From Dermabacter vaginalis (GTDB lineage: Bacteria > Actinomycetota > Actinomycetes > Actinomycetales > Dermabacteraceae): a DNA stretch of 64,000 bases. Positions within the stretch are counted from its first letter, which is position 1. Every line of letters starts with the position of its first letter. The position numbers and the translations under genes are program-made. The notes beneath the pieces were generated by a model, which was not told the origin of the DNA, made no database searches, and was given only the letters and a program-made list of their open reading frames with translations. The stretch spans positions 930,001 to 994,000 of the forward strand of contig NZ_CP012117.1 in assembly GCF_001678905.1 (NCBI RefSeq), given 5' to 3'. Below, in pieces: positions 35,620 through 44,422 of this stretch.

Positions 35620-36549
35620 TCACGCGCCGAAGAGCGACGCAATCACCATGAGCGCGATCATGGTGCCGACCGATGTCAGCAGCGCGATATCGCGCGTCAT
35701 CTCCTCGCCAACCTCGTAACGCGCAGCGGCGACGTACACGTTTTGGGCGGTGGGAAGCGCTGCGAGCACGACGGCCGCGTAGAGCTCGGTGCCCGCGAGA
35801 CCAAAGGCCCAGCGCGCGAGAGCCCACGCGATGAGAGGCATTGCGAGAAGCTTGAGTGCTGTGGCGAGGAGGATGTCGGCGCGATGGCCCGCTTCCTTCG
35901 AGAAGGGCTTCGAGGCGGTGAGCGACATGCCGAACGCGAGGAGCATTCCCGGGATGGAGATGCCCGCGATGACGTCGATCGGTTCAACGATGAAGGCGGG
36001 GAGGTGAAGGTCGAAGCCGAGAACTGCGAGGCCCGCTGCGGAGGCGATGATCATGGGGTTCGCAATGATTGTTCCCGCGAGGGCGCGCACGCTCGGTCGT
36101 TGCCCCGCGACCGCAGAGTGGAGAACCGACTGGAAGAGCGGCGTGAATACCGCCATTTGCCACAGCGCCACAGGCAGGGCGAGCGCGACGTCGCCAAGCA
36201 CGTAGGCGGCGATAGGGAAGCCCATGTTCGCGCTATTGACCATCGAAGCCGAAACCGAGGAGATCACGGCGTGGGGCAGATCCTGCTTGAGGAAAATAAG
36301 CGAGAGAAGTGCGGCGAGCGAAGTCGTCAGGAGCGCCGCTAGGGCGGCGACCGCGAAATTCGCGGAGAGCACGAGGGCGAGATCGCTTTCGATGAGCGAC
36401 ACGAACACGAGGCACGGCCCCGCGAGGAAATAGGTGAGGCGATTGAGCACGAAACGGGCTTGCGGGCCCATGAGGTTGCTCCACCCCGCAAATGCGCCCA
36501 CGGCGACGATCACGGCGATCACGAAAAAACCGCTCACGACCCTCGCCAC
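35620..36549 (-). CDS. AEC (auxin efflux carrier) family transporter
   Basis: 309 residues with about ten membrane helices arranged as two similar halves; NSANMGFPIAAYVLGDVAL and the GTELYAAVVLAALPTAQNVYVAAARY stretch are the family's broken-helix signatures. Bacterial members move organic acids, malate among them. It begins five bases after panD on the same strand, so is likely co-transcribed, but a metabolic link with pantothenate is not evident. Confidence 0.88.
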   Translation of the reverse strand: MARVVSGFFVIAVIVAVGAFAGWSNLMGPQARFVLNRLTYFLAGPCLVFVSLIESDLALVLSANFAVAALAALLTTSLAALLSLIFLKQDLPHAVISSVSASMVNSANMGFPIAAYVLGDVALALPVALWQMAVFTPLFQSVLHSAVAGQRPSVRALAGTIIANPMIIASAAGLAVLGFDLHLPAFIVEPIDVIAGISIPGMLLAFGMSLTASKPFSKEAGHRADILLATALKLLAMPLIAWALARWAFGLAGTELYAAVVLAALPTAQNVYVAAARYEVGEEMTRDIALLTSVGTMIALMVIASLFGA

Positions 36550-36554
36550 GGAGG

Positions 36555-36947
36555 CTACCTCGAAGAAATCTGGTCGGGTGCGCCCGGAACCGCCTCGGCA
36601 GGGTCGTTGCCGAGTGCGACGATGCGGTTCTTCTCATCGACGTGAACGATACGCGGCGTGTGGGCGGCGGCTTCTTCGGGGGTGAACTGCCCGTAGGCGA
36701 TGAGGATCACGAGATCCCCGGGATGCACGAGGTGGGCGGCGGCGCCGTTGATCTTGATATCCCCGCTACCCGCCTCGCCGCGGATGACGTAGGTTTCAAG
36801 GCGAGCGCCATTCGTGACATCGACAATCGCCACGAGCTCGTTCTCGATGAGGCCCGCGGCATCGAGTAAATCGGCATCGACCGTCACCGATCCCACGTAA
36901 TGGAGATCGGCTTGCGTCACGGTGGCACGGTGGATCTTGGAAGTCAT
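36555..36947 (-). CDS. panD: aspartate 1-decarboxylase (pyruvoyl enzyme)
   Basis: Makes beta-alanine for pantothenate. 130 residues from ATG 36947, beginning [19 protein letters not shown]; self-cleavage occurs at Gly19-Ser20 to form the pyruvoyl group. The catalytic Lys and Tyr neighbourhood (KIHRAT; the later [14 protein letters not shown]) is intact. panC is about 24 kb away. No good ribosome site precedes the start. Confidence 0.95.
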   Translation of the reverse strand: MTSKIHRATVTQADLHYVGSVTVDADLLDAAGLIENELVAIVDVTNGARLETYVIRGEAGSGDIKINGAAAHLVHPGDLVILIAYGQFTPEEAAAHTPRIVHVDEKNRIVALGNDPAEAVPGAPDQISSR

Positions 36948-37162
36948 GAGTGTTCGCAGCACGATGCTTAAGTATTCCATCCCAATCGCGCACCTGCGAG
37001 GGTGCCGGACGTGAGTTTGCGAACGAAGAGACCGCGGCTCCCTTCCCGCAGTGGGGGTCGCTCACGGATACTTGAAGCGTTTACCGCCCTACGGGGCCCG
37101 GCGCTACGGCGCTCACGAGAAACACCGGACCGCGCGAAGGCGCGAAGAAAGGGGCCATCATC

Positions 37163-38626
37163 ATGCCCAAGTCACGCAGAGTCCACAAAGCTGAACGCTT
37201 CGATGCGATGGCGCTTCCCGAAGAGCTCGTACAAGAGCTGCAGGCGCAGGGTTTTGAGCGCGCCTTCGAAATCCAGGAAGCAATCCTCCCCGACGCGCTC
37301 GCGGGCCGCGATGTTCTCGCTCGAGCCGAAACCGGATCGGGCAAAACCTTGGCTTTCGCGCTGTCCATGTGCGCACGCTTTCGCCACCGCAGCTCGCACA
37401 GGCGTCGCCCGCTCGGCATGGTGCTTGTTCCCACCCGCGAGCTTGCCGTGCAGGTCGTGGACACGATCCATCCGTTCGCGCGCGCCGTGGGCATCAAGGC
37501 ACAGCTCGTCTCGGGTGGCATGAATATTGACAAGCAGGCCGATGCTCTTCGCCGCGGCGTCGAGATCATCGTCGCGACGCCGGGCCGCGTCGTGGATCTC
37601 GCCCAGCGTGGCGACCTCTTCCTCGACCGCATAGAGACGACCGTGATCGACGAAGCTGACCACATGGCCGACCTCGGCTTCCTACCGGTTGTGACCGAGA
37701 TTCTCGCGCATGTCGAAATGGGCACGCAGAAGATGCTCTTTTCGGCCACGCTCGATCAGCAAGTCGACGCGATTACCGATCGTTTCCTCGTAGACCCCGT
37801 GACGCACGAGACGACGCCGGTTGCCGCGGCCGTGCAGAATATGCGCCACGTCGTGTATGCGATCAACCCGAAAAAGAAGCGCCAGATTACCGCGCAGATT
37901 GCCGCACGCGATGGCCGCACACTCCTTTTTGCCCGCACGCAGCTTGGCGCCGAACGCGTGGCCCAGGAGCTGATCGAGGTGGGCATTCCCGCCGCTGCCC
38001 TTCACGGTAATAAGCAGCAGGGACTTCGCACGAACGTTCTCGCGGGGTTCCGCCAGGGCGCCTTTGACGTGCTCGTGGCGACCGACGTTGCCGCGCGCGG
38101 AATCCACATTGACGATGTCTCACTCGTACTCCACGTCGATCCTTCCGACGACGCGAAGGAATATGTGCACCGCTCGGGCCGAACCGCGCGTGCCGGTGCC
38201 TCGGGTGTTGTCGTGACGCTGGCTCTTCCACACCAGGAGAAAAAGACACGCCAGGTGTTGGAAGCGGCAAAGGTCGAACCTGAATGGAGTGAGGTGAACT
38301 CCGAGACCGACGAGGTGATCCGGTATGTCGGAGGAAGGACGCCGAGCGGAACCCCCGCCCGGGACCCTCAGCTCGTCAAATACAAGGGGGCGCCCCGTAA
38401 GCTCGATGTCACCAGGATGCGCGGGGCCAACTCGAAAAACGCCGCCGAAAGGCGCGAGAACGAAAAGCGCCGCGCGGTCTACGACGAGCACGAGAGGTCT
38501 TCCTCTTCGCGCGCGTCCGGCCCGGGCAAAGGCCGCCGCACGGGTGGAAAAAAGCGAGGGTCCGACGCCCGCCGGGCACGAGGTGCTTCCACCACCCGCC
38601 CACGCGGCCAGCGTCGGTCGCGCTAA
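37163..38626 (+). CDS. DEAD-box ATP-dependent RNA helicase
   Basis: 487 residues. Q motif (Gln38), AETGSGKT (55-62), PTREL, TPGR, DEAD (163-166), SAT, and the C-terminal RecA domain with ATDVAARGIHIDDV and HRSGRTARAG. The last 90 residues are basic, rich in Arg/Lys/Gly and low in complexity, for non-specific RNA binding. AAAGGGG precedes ATG 37163. The 215-base gap upstream holds only short GC hairpins (for example CGCGC-gaag-GCGCG) and no gene that I can see. Confidence 0.93.
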   Translation: MPKSRRVHKAERFDAMALPEELVQELQAQGFERAFEIQEAILPDALAGRDVLARAETGSGKTLAFALSMCARFRHRSSHRRRPLGMVLVPTRELAVQVVDTIHPFARAVGIKAQLVSGGMNIDKQADALRRGVEIIVATPGRVVDLAQRGDLFLDRIETTVIDEADHMADLGFLPVVTEILAHVEMGTQKMLFSATLDQQVDAITDRFLVDPVTHETTPVAAAVQNMRHVVYAINPKKKRQITAQIAARDGRTLLFARTQLGAERVAQELIEVGIPAAALHGNKQQGLRTNVLAGFRQGAFDVLVATDVAARGIHIDDVSLVLHVDPSDDAKEYVHRSGRTARAGASGVVVTLALPHQEKKTRQVLEAAKVEPEWSEVNSETDEVIRYVGGRTPSGTPARDPQLVKYKGAPRKLDVTRMRGANSKNAAERRENEKRRAVYDEHERSSSSRASGPGKGRRTGGKKRGSDARRARGASTTRPRGQRRSR

Positions 38627-38678
38627 AGCTCAACCACACATCACATGATCCGCGTTCGATACGAGAAGGAGACCCCTC

Positions 38679-40097
38679 ATGAGCGTGAGCCTCTTTGACC
38701 TGTTCAAGATCGGGATCGGCCCCTCGAGTTCGCACACCGTTGGCCCCATGCGCGCCGCGAAAGAGTTCGCTGACGAGGCCCTTGCCCATCCGACGATCGG
38801 GCCCGACATCGCCGATGTCGAGGTGCATCTTTACGGTTCGCTCGCGGCAACCGGCATGGGGCACGGGACACTCGACGCGGTCGTTCTTGGCCTCGAAGGC
38901 AATGATCCCGCGACCATCGACCCTGCGCAGGCATGGGCGCGTGCGAAAGATATCGATAGCAATGGTGGCCTCATGCTTGGCGGGCGCGTGCCCGTGAGTC
39001 TGCGCCCCTCCACGATCGTGCTTCACCCGCTCACCTTCCTTCCCGAGCACTCCAATGGCATGACCTTCGCGGTCCTTGACGAAAGCGGCAACGAACTCGA
39101 GAAACGCACGATGTTCTCGATCGGCGGCGGCTTCGTCGTGGATAAAGAGGAGCTTGAAGCCCAGCAGGCGTCGGAACCCCTCGCCGAAGGCGAGAGCGAC
39201 GACGAGGGCGAAGGCAAAGTGAAGCCGATCTTCGAAAGCGGGGAAGAACTTCTTCGCGTGTGCGAAGAAAACGGCATCACCGTGTCGCAAGCGATGCTCA
39301 TGCGCGAAAGGCATTGGCGAAGCGACAGCGAGATCCGCAAGGGCATCCTCGAGATTTGGGCGGTCATGGAGGCCTGCATCGAGCGCGGTATGCACACGAC
39401 CGGTGTGCTCCCCGGCGGTCTCAATGTGCGCCGAAGGGCAGCGACCTGGCACGATGCTCTTCAGCTTGAAGACCCGAACCATCGCGCCGATAACGCCTTT
39501 GAGTGGGTGAGCCTTGCTGCTCTCGCGGTGAATGAGGAAAATGCGGGCGGGGGGCGAGTGGTGACCGCACCCACGAATGGCGCCGCCGGCATTATTCCCG
39601 CGGTGCTCTACTACGCCCTCACGTACCTGCGCTACGACGATCGCGATGACATGATCGTGCGTTTCATGCTCGCAGCTGCGGCTTTTGGCTCGCTGTGCAA
39701 GGAACGCGCCTCGATTTCCGGTGCGGAAGTGGGCTGCCAGGGAGAGGTCGGCTCGGCAAGCTCGATGGCCGCCGCGGGTCTCGCTGAGGTCATGGGCGCG
39801 AAGCCTCGGCAAGTGGAAAACGCGGCCGAAATCGCGATGGAGCACAATCTTGGCCTTACGTGCGATCCCGTGGGTGGCCTCGTGCAAGTGCCCTGCATTG
39901 AACGCAACGCCATGGGCGCCATCAAATCGATCACCGCTGTGCGCTTCGCGATGCGCGGCAACGGTGAGCACTTCGTCTCGTTCGATACCGTGCTCGAAAC
40001 GATGCGCCGCACGGGCAAGGACATGAACGAACGCTACAAAGAAACCGCGATGGGTGGCCTCGCCGTCACGGTTCCCGTGTCTTTGCCCGCGTGTTGA
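38679..40097 (+). CDS. sdaA: L-serine ammonia-lyase, iron-sulfur type, single chain
   Basis: Deaminates L-serine to pyruvate with a [4Fe-4S] cluster. 472 residues; the beta domain comes first ([24 protein letters not shown]) and the alpha domain second ([21 protein letters not shown]). Cluster cysteines are in [14 protein letters not shown] and [17 protein letters not shown] precedes ATG 38679. Together with the glycine cleavage genes it would drain serine/glycine into pyruvate and one-carbon units. An unusual LacI gene follows. Confidence 0.96.
   Translation: MSVSLFDLFKIGIGPSSSHTVGPMRAAKEFADEALAHPTIGPDIADVEVHLYGSLAATGMGHGTLDAVVLGLEGNDPATIDPAQAWARAKDIDSNGGLMLGGRVPVSLRPSTIVLHPLTFLPEHSNGMTFAVLDESGNELEKRTMFSIGGGFVVDKEELEAQQASEPLAEGESDDEGEGKVKPIFESGEELLRVCEENGITVSQAMLMRERHWRSDSEIRKGILEIWAVMEACIERGMHTTGVLPGGLNVRRRAATWHDALQLEDPNHRADNAFEWVSLAALAVNEENAGGGRVVTAPTNGAAGIIPAVLYYALTYLRYDDRDDMIVRFMLAAAAFGSLCKERASISGAEVGCQGEVGSASSMAAAGLAEVMGAKPRQVENAAEIAMEHNLGLTCDPVGGLVQVPCIERNAMGAIKSITAVRFAMRGNGEHFVSFDTVLETMRRTGKDMNERYKETAMGGLAVTVPVSLPAC
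39164..39175 (-). repeat. dispersed 12-mer TCCGACGCYTGC, copy 6
   Basis: Exact copy in sdaA, in the low-complexity linker region [11 protein letters not shown]. Confidence 0.6.
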
Positions 40098-40152
40098 GGC
40101 ACGTGGGCTACCGTTAGACGCGAATGCCACGCGCCACCGCGGCGCGACCTGC

Positions 40153-41340
40153 ATGACAGAAAAGGACGGCCAAGGCCCCATGAACGATAAAGCTAGTGGC
40201 GACATCAACGACGATTTCGCACCCGGTGAGAGCCCCGAAGAGCTCGAGGCGGCGGCGAAAGTTGCTCCCGAAGCTGAGGAGCGCACCGACGGCGAACGTG
40301 CAACTCTCACGGAGGTCGCCAACTCCCTCGGCATCACGGCTGCGGTGGCGCTTCGCGCGCTCCGCGGAGAATCTGACATCAACTCGAAGCTCGTGAAGTC
40401 CGTGCGGGAAACCGCCGAGCGCTTGCACTACCCGCTCGAGGATCTCACGGGCGAGGATGACCACCGTGGTGTCGTCGCGGTTCTCGTGAACACGATGCGC
40501 AACACGTGGATCTCCGATATCGTGCGTTCGATCCGCATCGAGCTGGCCGCGACCGGTCGACACGTGGTGGTGGTGCCGACGCGGCGCCGCATGCCCGAAT
40601 ATCCGATCACCCTCGAAGAGGAGACCATCTCTTCGCTTACCGCTCTTGGCGTTGACGGCTTCATTATGGCGAGTGAGCTTCCCGAACTCGACAAGGTCTT
40701 CGACGCAATCGGCACCCGACCGATCGTGGCGATCGGCGGCTCGAAAGAACGCGTTGGAAAATCTGACACGGTTCGCATCGACGACGAAGCAGGCTACGGC
40801 CTTCTCGTGGATCACCTCGTGAGCCTCGGGCACAAGGACATCGCCCACGTGGGCGGCGTGGGGTATGCCGTTGCGAAAGAACGCGCGGCGGCGTTCAAGG
40901 CCGCGATGAAACGCCATGGTCTCGAAGATCGCGCACGCGTTGAACCCGCCGATTTCAGCGAGCAGGTTGGCCAGACCGCCGGCTCGATGCTTCTTCGCGG
41001 AAGCCAGGTCCCTACCGCGATCACGTGCTCGAATGATGTGACCGCCGTGGGCGTGCTCTCGGCCGCGGCCGATGCCGGCTACGACGTGCCGGCCCAGCTT
41101 GCGGTGACGGGGTACGGCAACACGTCGCTTGCGTCCTCGGGTATCGCACAGGTGACGAGCATTGATCCGAACTCTCGTCGCATCGGTGCGCTCGGTGCGC
41201 AGATGCTTGTCGAGCGCATTGGCGGCTTTGAAGGGCCGGCGCGCGACACGGCAGTGTCACCGCACCTCATTGTGCGCCGCTCGTCCTCGGCAGGTCCCCG
41301 CCCCGAGCAACAGCGCCGCCGCCGCGTGACGATCGACTAA
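40153..41340 (+). CDS. LacI-family regulator with atypical N-terminus
   Basis: 395 residues if ATG 40153 is used, 386 from ATG 40180, which has AAGGAC upstream. An acidic tail of about 45 residues (FAPGESPEELEAAAKVAPEAEER) comes before the helix-turn-helix, which reads TLTEVANSLGITAAVALRALRG instead of the usual VSxxTVSRVLN pattern. The effector domain is ordinary (GVVAVLVNTMRNTWISDIVRSIRIEL; GHKDIAHVGG; TGYGNTSLAS). It follows sdaA by 55-82 bases on the same strand; sdaA control is possible. The altered recognition helix suggests an unusual operator. Confidence 0.82.
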   Translation: MTEKDGQGPMNDKASGDINDDFAPGESPEELEAAAKVAPEAEERTDGERATLTEVANSLGITAAVALRALRGESDINSKLVKSVRETAERLHYPLEDLTGEDDHRGVVAVLVNTMRNTWISDIVRSIRIELAATGRHVVVVPTRRRMPEYPITLEEETISSLTALGVDGFIMASELPELDKVFDAIGTRPIVAIGGSKERVGKSDTVRIDDEAGYGLLVDHLVSLGHKDIAHVGGVGYAVAKERAAAFKAAMKRHGLEDRARVEPADFSEQVGQTAGSMLLRGSQVPTAITCSNDVTAVGVLSAAADAGYDVPAQLAVTGYGNTSLASSGIAQVTSIDPNSRRIGALGAQMLVERIGGFEGPARDTAVSPHLIVRRSSSAGPRPEQQRRRRVTID

Positions 41341-41402
41341 ACATCACACGACAAACGGAGAAAACCCTTCGAATCCTCTGAATGCTTCAGGGGCCGCATT
41401 GA

Positions 41403-41408
41403 TAGGCT
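41403..41408 (+). promoter_or_regulatory. -10 box for leaderless holin-like gene
   Basis: TAGGCT six bases before ATG 41415. A CCTCTGAA/TTCAGGGG hairpin (41375-41393) lies upstream and may end the previous transcript. Confidence 0.5.
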
Positions 41409-41414
41409 GAGTGC

Positions 41415-41921
41415 ATGATCAACTCCACGAACGACCGCTCTTCGAACGACCGCCGAACGAGCACAACCTCGCGGTCGATTGGCGAACTTGTCGCCTCGAT
41501 CAAGAACGAATTCACCTCCGTGATCGATCAGCAGGTCGCGATCGCGAAGAAGGAAGTCACCGGAATCGCCGTCAAAGGCGGTGCCGTCGCGGCACTCGCG
41601 GCAGTTCTCGTGTTCTTCCTCCTGAGCGCGTGGGTCATGTTCCTCTTCTTCTGCGCGTGGGGCCTCGTGGCCCTCGGCCTCCCGGCTTGGGCGTCATTCC
41701 TCATCGTGTGCGGCTCGCTCGTCGTGCTCGGCGCGATTCTCGGCCTCATCGCCTACCTGATCGTCAAGAAGATCACCGCGCCCGAGGTCACGATCGAAAC
41801 CGCGAAGAGCGCCGTCGATTCGGTGCAGGGGAAGCGTCGCGTGAACTCCGTTGATTACGACGACGCCTTCGAAGAGCTCTACGGTAAACAGGTCAGCGCC
41901 GCAACACCGCGCGAGATCTAA
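41415..41921 (+). CDS. Phage_holin_3_6 (holin-X) family membrane protein
   Basis: 168 residues: a Ser/Thr-rich N-terminus, an amphipathic segment SIGELVASIKNEFTSVIDQQVAIAKKEV, two membrane helices (about 56-80 and 87-115) and a cytoplasmic tail. The family is named for phage holins, but in actinobacteria it is a chromosomal housekeeping protein of unknown role; nothing phage-like surrounds it. A strong terminator follows. Confidence 0.8.
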   Translation: MINSTNDRSSNDRRTSTTSRSIGELVASIKNEFTSVIDQQVAIAKKEVTGIAVKGGAVAALAAVLVFFLLSAWVMFLFFCAWGLVALGLPAWASFLIVCGSLVVLGAILGLIAYLIVKKITAPEVTIETAKSAVDSVQGKRRVNSVDYDDAFEELYGKQVSAATPREI

Positions 41922-41937
41922 CAATCATCACCGTCAC

Positions 41938-41972
41938 AAAGCGAGGGGCGCCGCGAGTGCTCCTCGCTTTTT
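41938..41972 (+). terminator. terminator before cysS
   Basis: AAAGCGAGG pairs with CCTCGCTTT around a 15-base loop, with further T after it. Confidence 0.82.
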
Positions 41973-41989
41973 CGGTACCCACGAGAGGC

Positions 41990-41995
41990 TAGGCT
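41990..41995 (+). promoter_or_regulatory. -10 box for leaderless cysS
   Basis: TAGGCT six bases before GTG 42002, and no ribosome site. Confidence 0.5.
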
Positions 41996-42001
41996 TAAGA
42001 C

Positions 42002-43438
42002 GTGACTCTACGACTGCACGATTCGAAAACCAGAACAGTTTCGGACTTCACCCCGCTCAAGGACGGTGAAGTCTCGCTCTACGTGTGCGGGCCCACGGTC
42101 CAAGACGGCCCCCACGTGGGGCATATCCGCACGTTCCTCGCGTTCGACGTGCTCGTGCGGTGGCTGCGCAGGAGCGGCTACCGAGTCACCTACGTGCGCA
42201 ACGTGACCGACATCGACGATAAGATCCTCGCGCGCGCCGCCGAAGAGGGCGAGGCTTGGTGGAAGTGGTCCTACACAAACGAACGAAAATTCGGTGAGAT
42301 CATGGATCAGCTCGGCGCCGTGCGCCCCGATTACGAGCCGCGCGCCACGGGGCACGTCACCGAGATGATCGACTTCATGCAGCGCCTCATCGAACGTGGA
42401 CACGCCTACGCCGACGGTGAGGGAAGCGTGTACTTCGACGTCTCCTCGCTGCCCGAATATGGTTCGCTCACGAACCAGTCGATCGAGAACATGGTCGACG
42501 ACGCCGAAGCAGCCTCGAACCTCAAACAGGACCCTCGAGACTTCGCACTGTGGAAGAAAGCCAAGGCAGGCGAACCCGAGACCGCCAAGTGGTCGACACC
42601 TTTCGGCGAGGGGCGCCCCGGGTGGCACCTCGAGTGCTCGGCCATGGCGAAGAAATACGTGGGGGAGAGCTTCGATATCCACGGCGGTGGCCTCGACTTG
42701 CGCTTCCCCCATCACGAAAACGAGCAGGCTCAGAGCTACGGCGCCGGCTACGGATTTGCGCAGCGTTGGATGCACTCGGGCATGCTCACCGTTGACGGCA
42801 TGAAGATGGGCAAGAGCCTCGGCAACTTCATTACAGCCGAGGATGTCCTCGCGAAGCACCCGGCGGCCGCCGTGCGCCTCGCCATCGTTGGCTCTCACTA
42901 CCGCACGAACGTCGAGTTCAACGACACGACGCTTGCCGAGGCGGAAACTGTACTCTCGCGACTTCGCGGCTCGCTCACGCGCGCCCTCGACGCGCTCGAG
43001 CAGGCAGGAGCACACGAAGAGCTTTGCGAACCCGGCGAGGGAGCGCTTCCCGACCGCTTCACCGAGGCGATGAATGACGACCTCGGCGTCGCCGATGCTC
43101 TCGCAGTCGTCCACGAACGACACGGGCAACTCAATACCCTTCTCGCGAAACCGCACATTGATGCTCATGAGGTTGCAAGTGCCGTCAACGAGCTGCGAGA
43201 CATGCTCGATGTTTTCGGTCTCGACCTGCTCGGCGCGATGTGGTCCGATGAGCCTGGCGCGGGTGGTGCGGAGCACGACGCTCTCGATGCCCTCATCCGA
43301 GCGCAGCTCGAGGAGCGCGCAGAAGCACGGAAAAACAAGGACTGGGCGAGCGCCGATGCGATTCGCGATCGCTTCGCTGCCGCCGGCATTCGCATTGAAG
43401 ACTCCGCGGGCTCCTCCCGCTGGAGTCTCACGAACTAG
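42002..43438 (+). CDS. cysS: cysteinyl-tRNA synthetase
   Basis: Class I synthetase, 478 residues from GTG 42002. VCGPTVQDGPHVGHIRT contains the zinc-site Cys and the HIGH-type motif; other zinc ligands are in the WHLECSAMA and HGGGLDLRFPHHENE blocks; KMSKS-type motif is MKMGKSLGN. Normal length. rlmB starts eight bases after its stop, a pairing common in actinobacteria. Confidence 0.97.
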   Translation: MTLRLHDSKTRTVSDFTPLKDGEVSLYVCGPTVQDGPHVGHIRTFLAFDVLVRWLRRSGYRVTYVRNVTDIDDKILARAAEEGEAWWKWSYTNERKFGEIMDQLGAVRPDYEPRATGHVTEMIDFMQRLIERGHAYADGEGSVYFDVSSLPEYGSLTNQSIENMVDDAEAASNLKQDPRDFALWKKAKAGEPETAKWSTPFGEGRPGWHLECSAMAKKYVGESFDIHGGGLDLRFPHHENEQAQSYGAGYGFAQRWMHSGMLTVDGMKMGKSLGNFITAEDVLAKHPAAAVRLAIVGSHYRTNVEFNDTTLAEAETVLSRLRGSLTRALDALEQAGAHEELCEPGEGALPDRFTEAMNDDLGVADALAVVHERHGQLNTLLAKPHIDAHEVASAVNELRDMLDVFGLDLLGAMWSDEPGAGGAEHDALDALIRAQLEERAEARKNKDWASADAIRDRFAAAGIRIEDSAGSSRWSLTN

Positions 43439-43446
43439 GAGAGACC

Positions 43447-44409
43447 ATGGCAGGACACAAGAGCTCCCGCAAGGGCCCCAAAGTCGGTTCTGGCGGCGTG
43501 CGCCGCCGTAGGCTCGAAGGCCGCGGCCCCACCCCCAAGGCGGAGGATCGCCCTCACCACAAGGCCTACAAGGGTACGCACGACACCGTCGGAAAATCCG
43601 GTACCAAATCCGGCAAGCGCCGCCCGCCGCGCAGGTCTCCTAAGGACGCCGCGAATCGGCCCACCGTGATCGCGGGCCGTAATTCCGTGCTCGAAGCCCT
43701 CCAAGAGGGCGTTCAGGCGCTCTCTTTGACCCTCGCGATCAGGCTTGAGGCCGATGAACGCGTACGCGAAATCATGCGCCTTGCGCATCAAAAGGGCCTT
43801 CAGCTGCATGAAGCCACGCGCGCCGAACTCGATCGGCTCACCGACGACGCGATCCACCAGGGCGTGGCCCTCACACTTCCGCCGTATGAATACGCCGACC
43901 CGGCAGATCTCCTCGAGATTGCCGCGGACGACTTTGACACGCCGTTGCTGATTGCGCTTGACGGCATTACCGACCCACGCAACCTCGGCGCGATACTCCG
44001 AAGCGCGGGCGCGTTCGGCGCGCACGGCGTGATCATTCCCGAACGTCGAAGCGTAGGCATGACCGCGAGCGTCTACAAGGTTGCCGCGGGCGCCGCGACG
44101 CGTGTGAAAGTCGCCCAGGTCACGAACCTCAACCGCACGATCGACTCGCTCAAGAAACAGGGCGTCTTCGTTGTGGGGCTCGATGCCGATGGCGAATTGG
44201 AGCCGCGAGACATGGACCTGGCGACCTCGCCGATCATGCTCGTTGTCGGTGCCGAAGGTAAGGGAATTTCGCGCCTCACGCGCGAAAAGTGTGATGCGAT
44301 TGTGTCGATCCCCATGGCGGCGACGACCGAGTCGCTCAACGCCTCGGTTGCCGCGTCGATCGTGATGTACGAGATCGCGGGTACGCGTACACGAACGGGG
44401 CGCGCCTAG
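43447..44409 (+). CDS. rlmB: 23S rRNA Gm2251 methyltransferase RlmB (SpoU family)
   Basis: 320 residues. A basic, disordered N-terminus (about 1-70) precedes a substrate-binding domain beginning VIAGRNSVLEAL, then the SPOUT knot with ALDGITDPRNLGAILRSAGAFG, VGAEGKGIS and SIPMAATTESLNASVAASIVMYE. AGGAGAG precedes ATG 43447. Target G2251 is by family; other SpoU targets are possible. Confidence 0.93.
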   Translation: MAGHKSSRKGPKVGSGGVRRRRLEGRGPTPKAEDRPHHKAYKGTHDTVGKSGTKSGKRRPPRRSPKDAANRPTVIAGRNSVLEALQEGVQALSLTLAIRLEADERVREIMRLAHQKGLQLHEATRAELDRLTDDAIHQGVALTLPPYEYADPADLLEIAADDFDTPLLIALDGITDPRNLGAILRSAGAFGAHGVIIPERRSVGMTASVYKVAAGAATRVKVAQVTNLNRTIDSLKKQGVFVVGLDADGELEPRDMDLATSPIMLVVGAEGKGISRLTREKCDAIVSIPMAATTESLNASVAASIVMYEIAGTRTRTGRA

Positions 44410-44422
44410 CCCTGAGTGAGCC

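Noticed and set aside
34479-35642. Long minus-strand frame upstream of leuS
   Set aside because: It is antisense to the GrpB-family gene and lacks similarity to anything; only its last 20 codons, with their own ribosome site, are worth noting.
41415-41921. Prophage remnant because of the holin-family protein
   Set aside because: No other phage genes are near; the family is a normal chromosomal one in actinobacteria.
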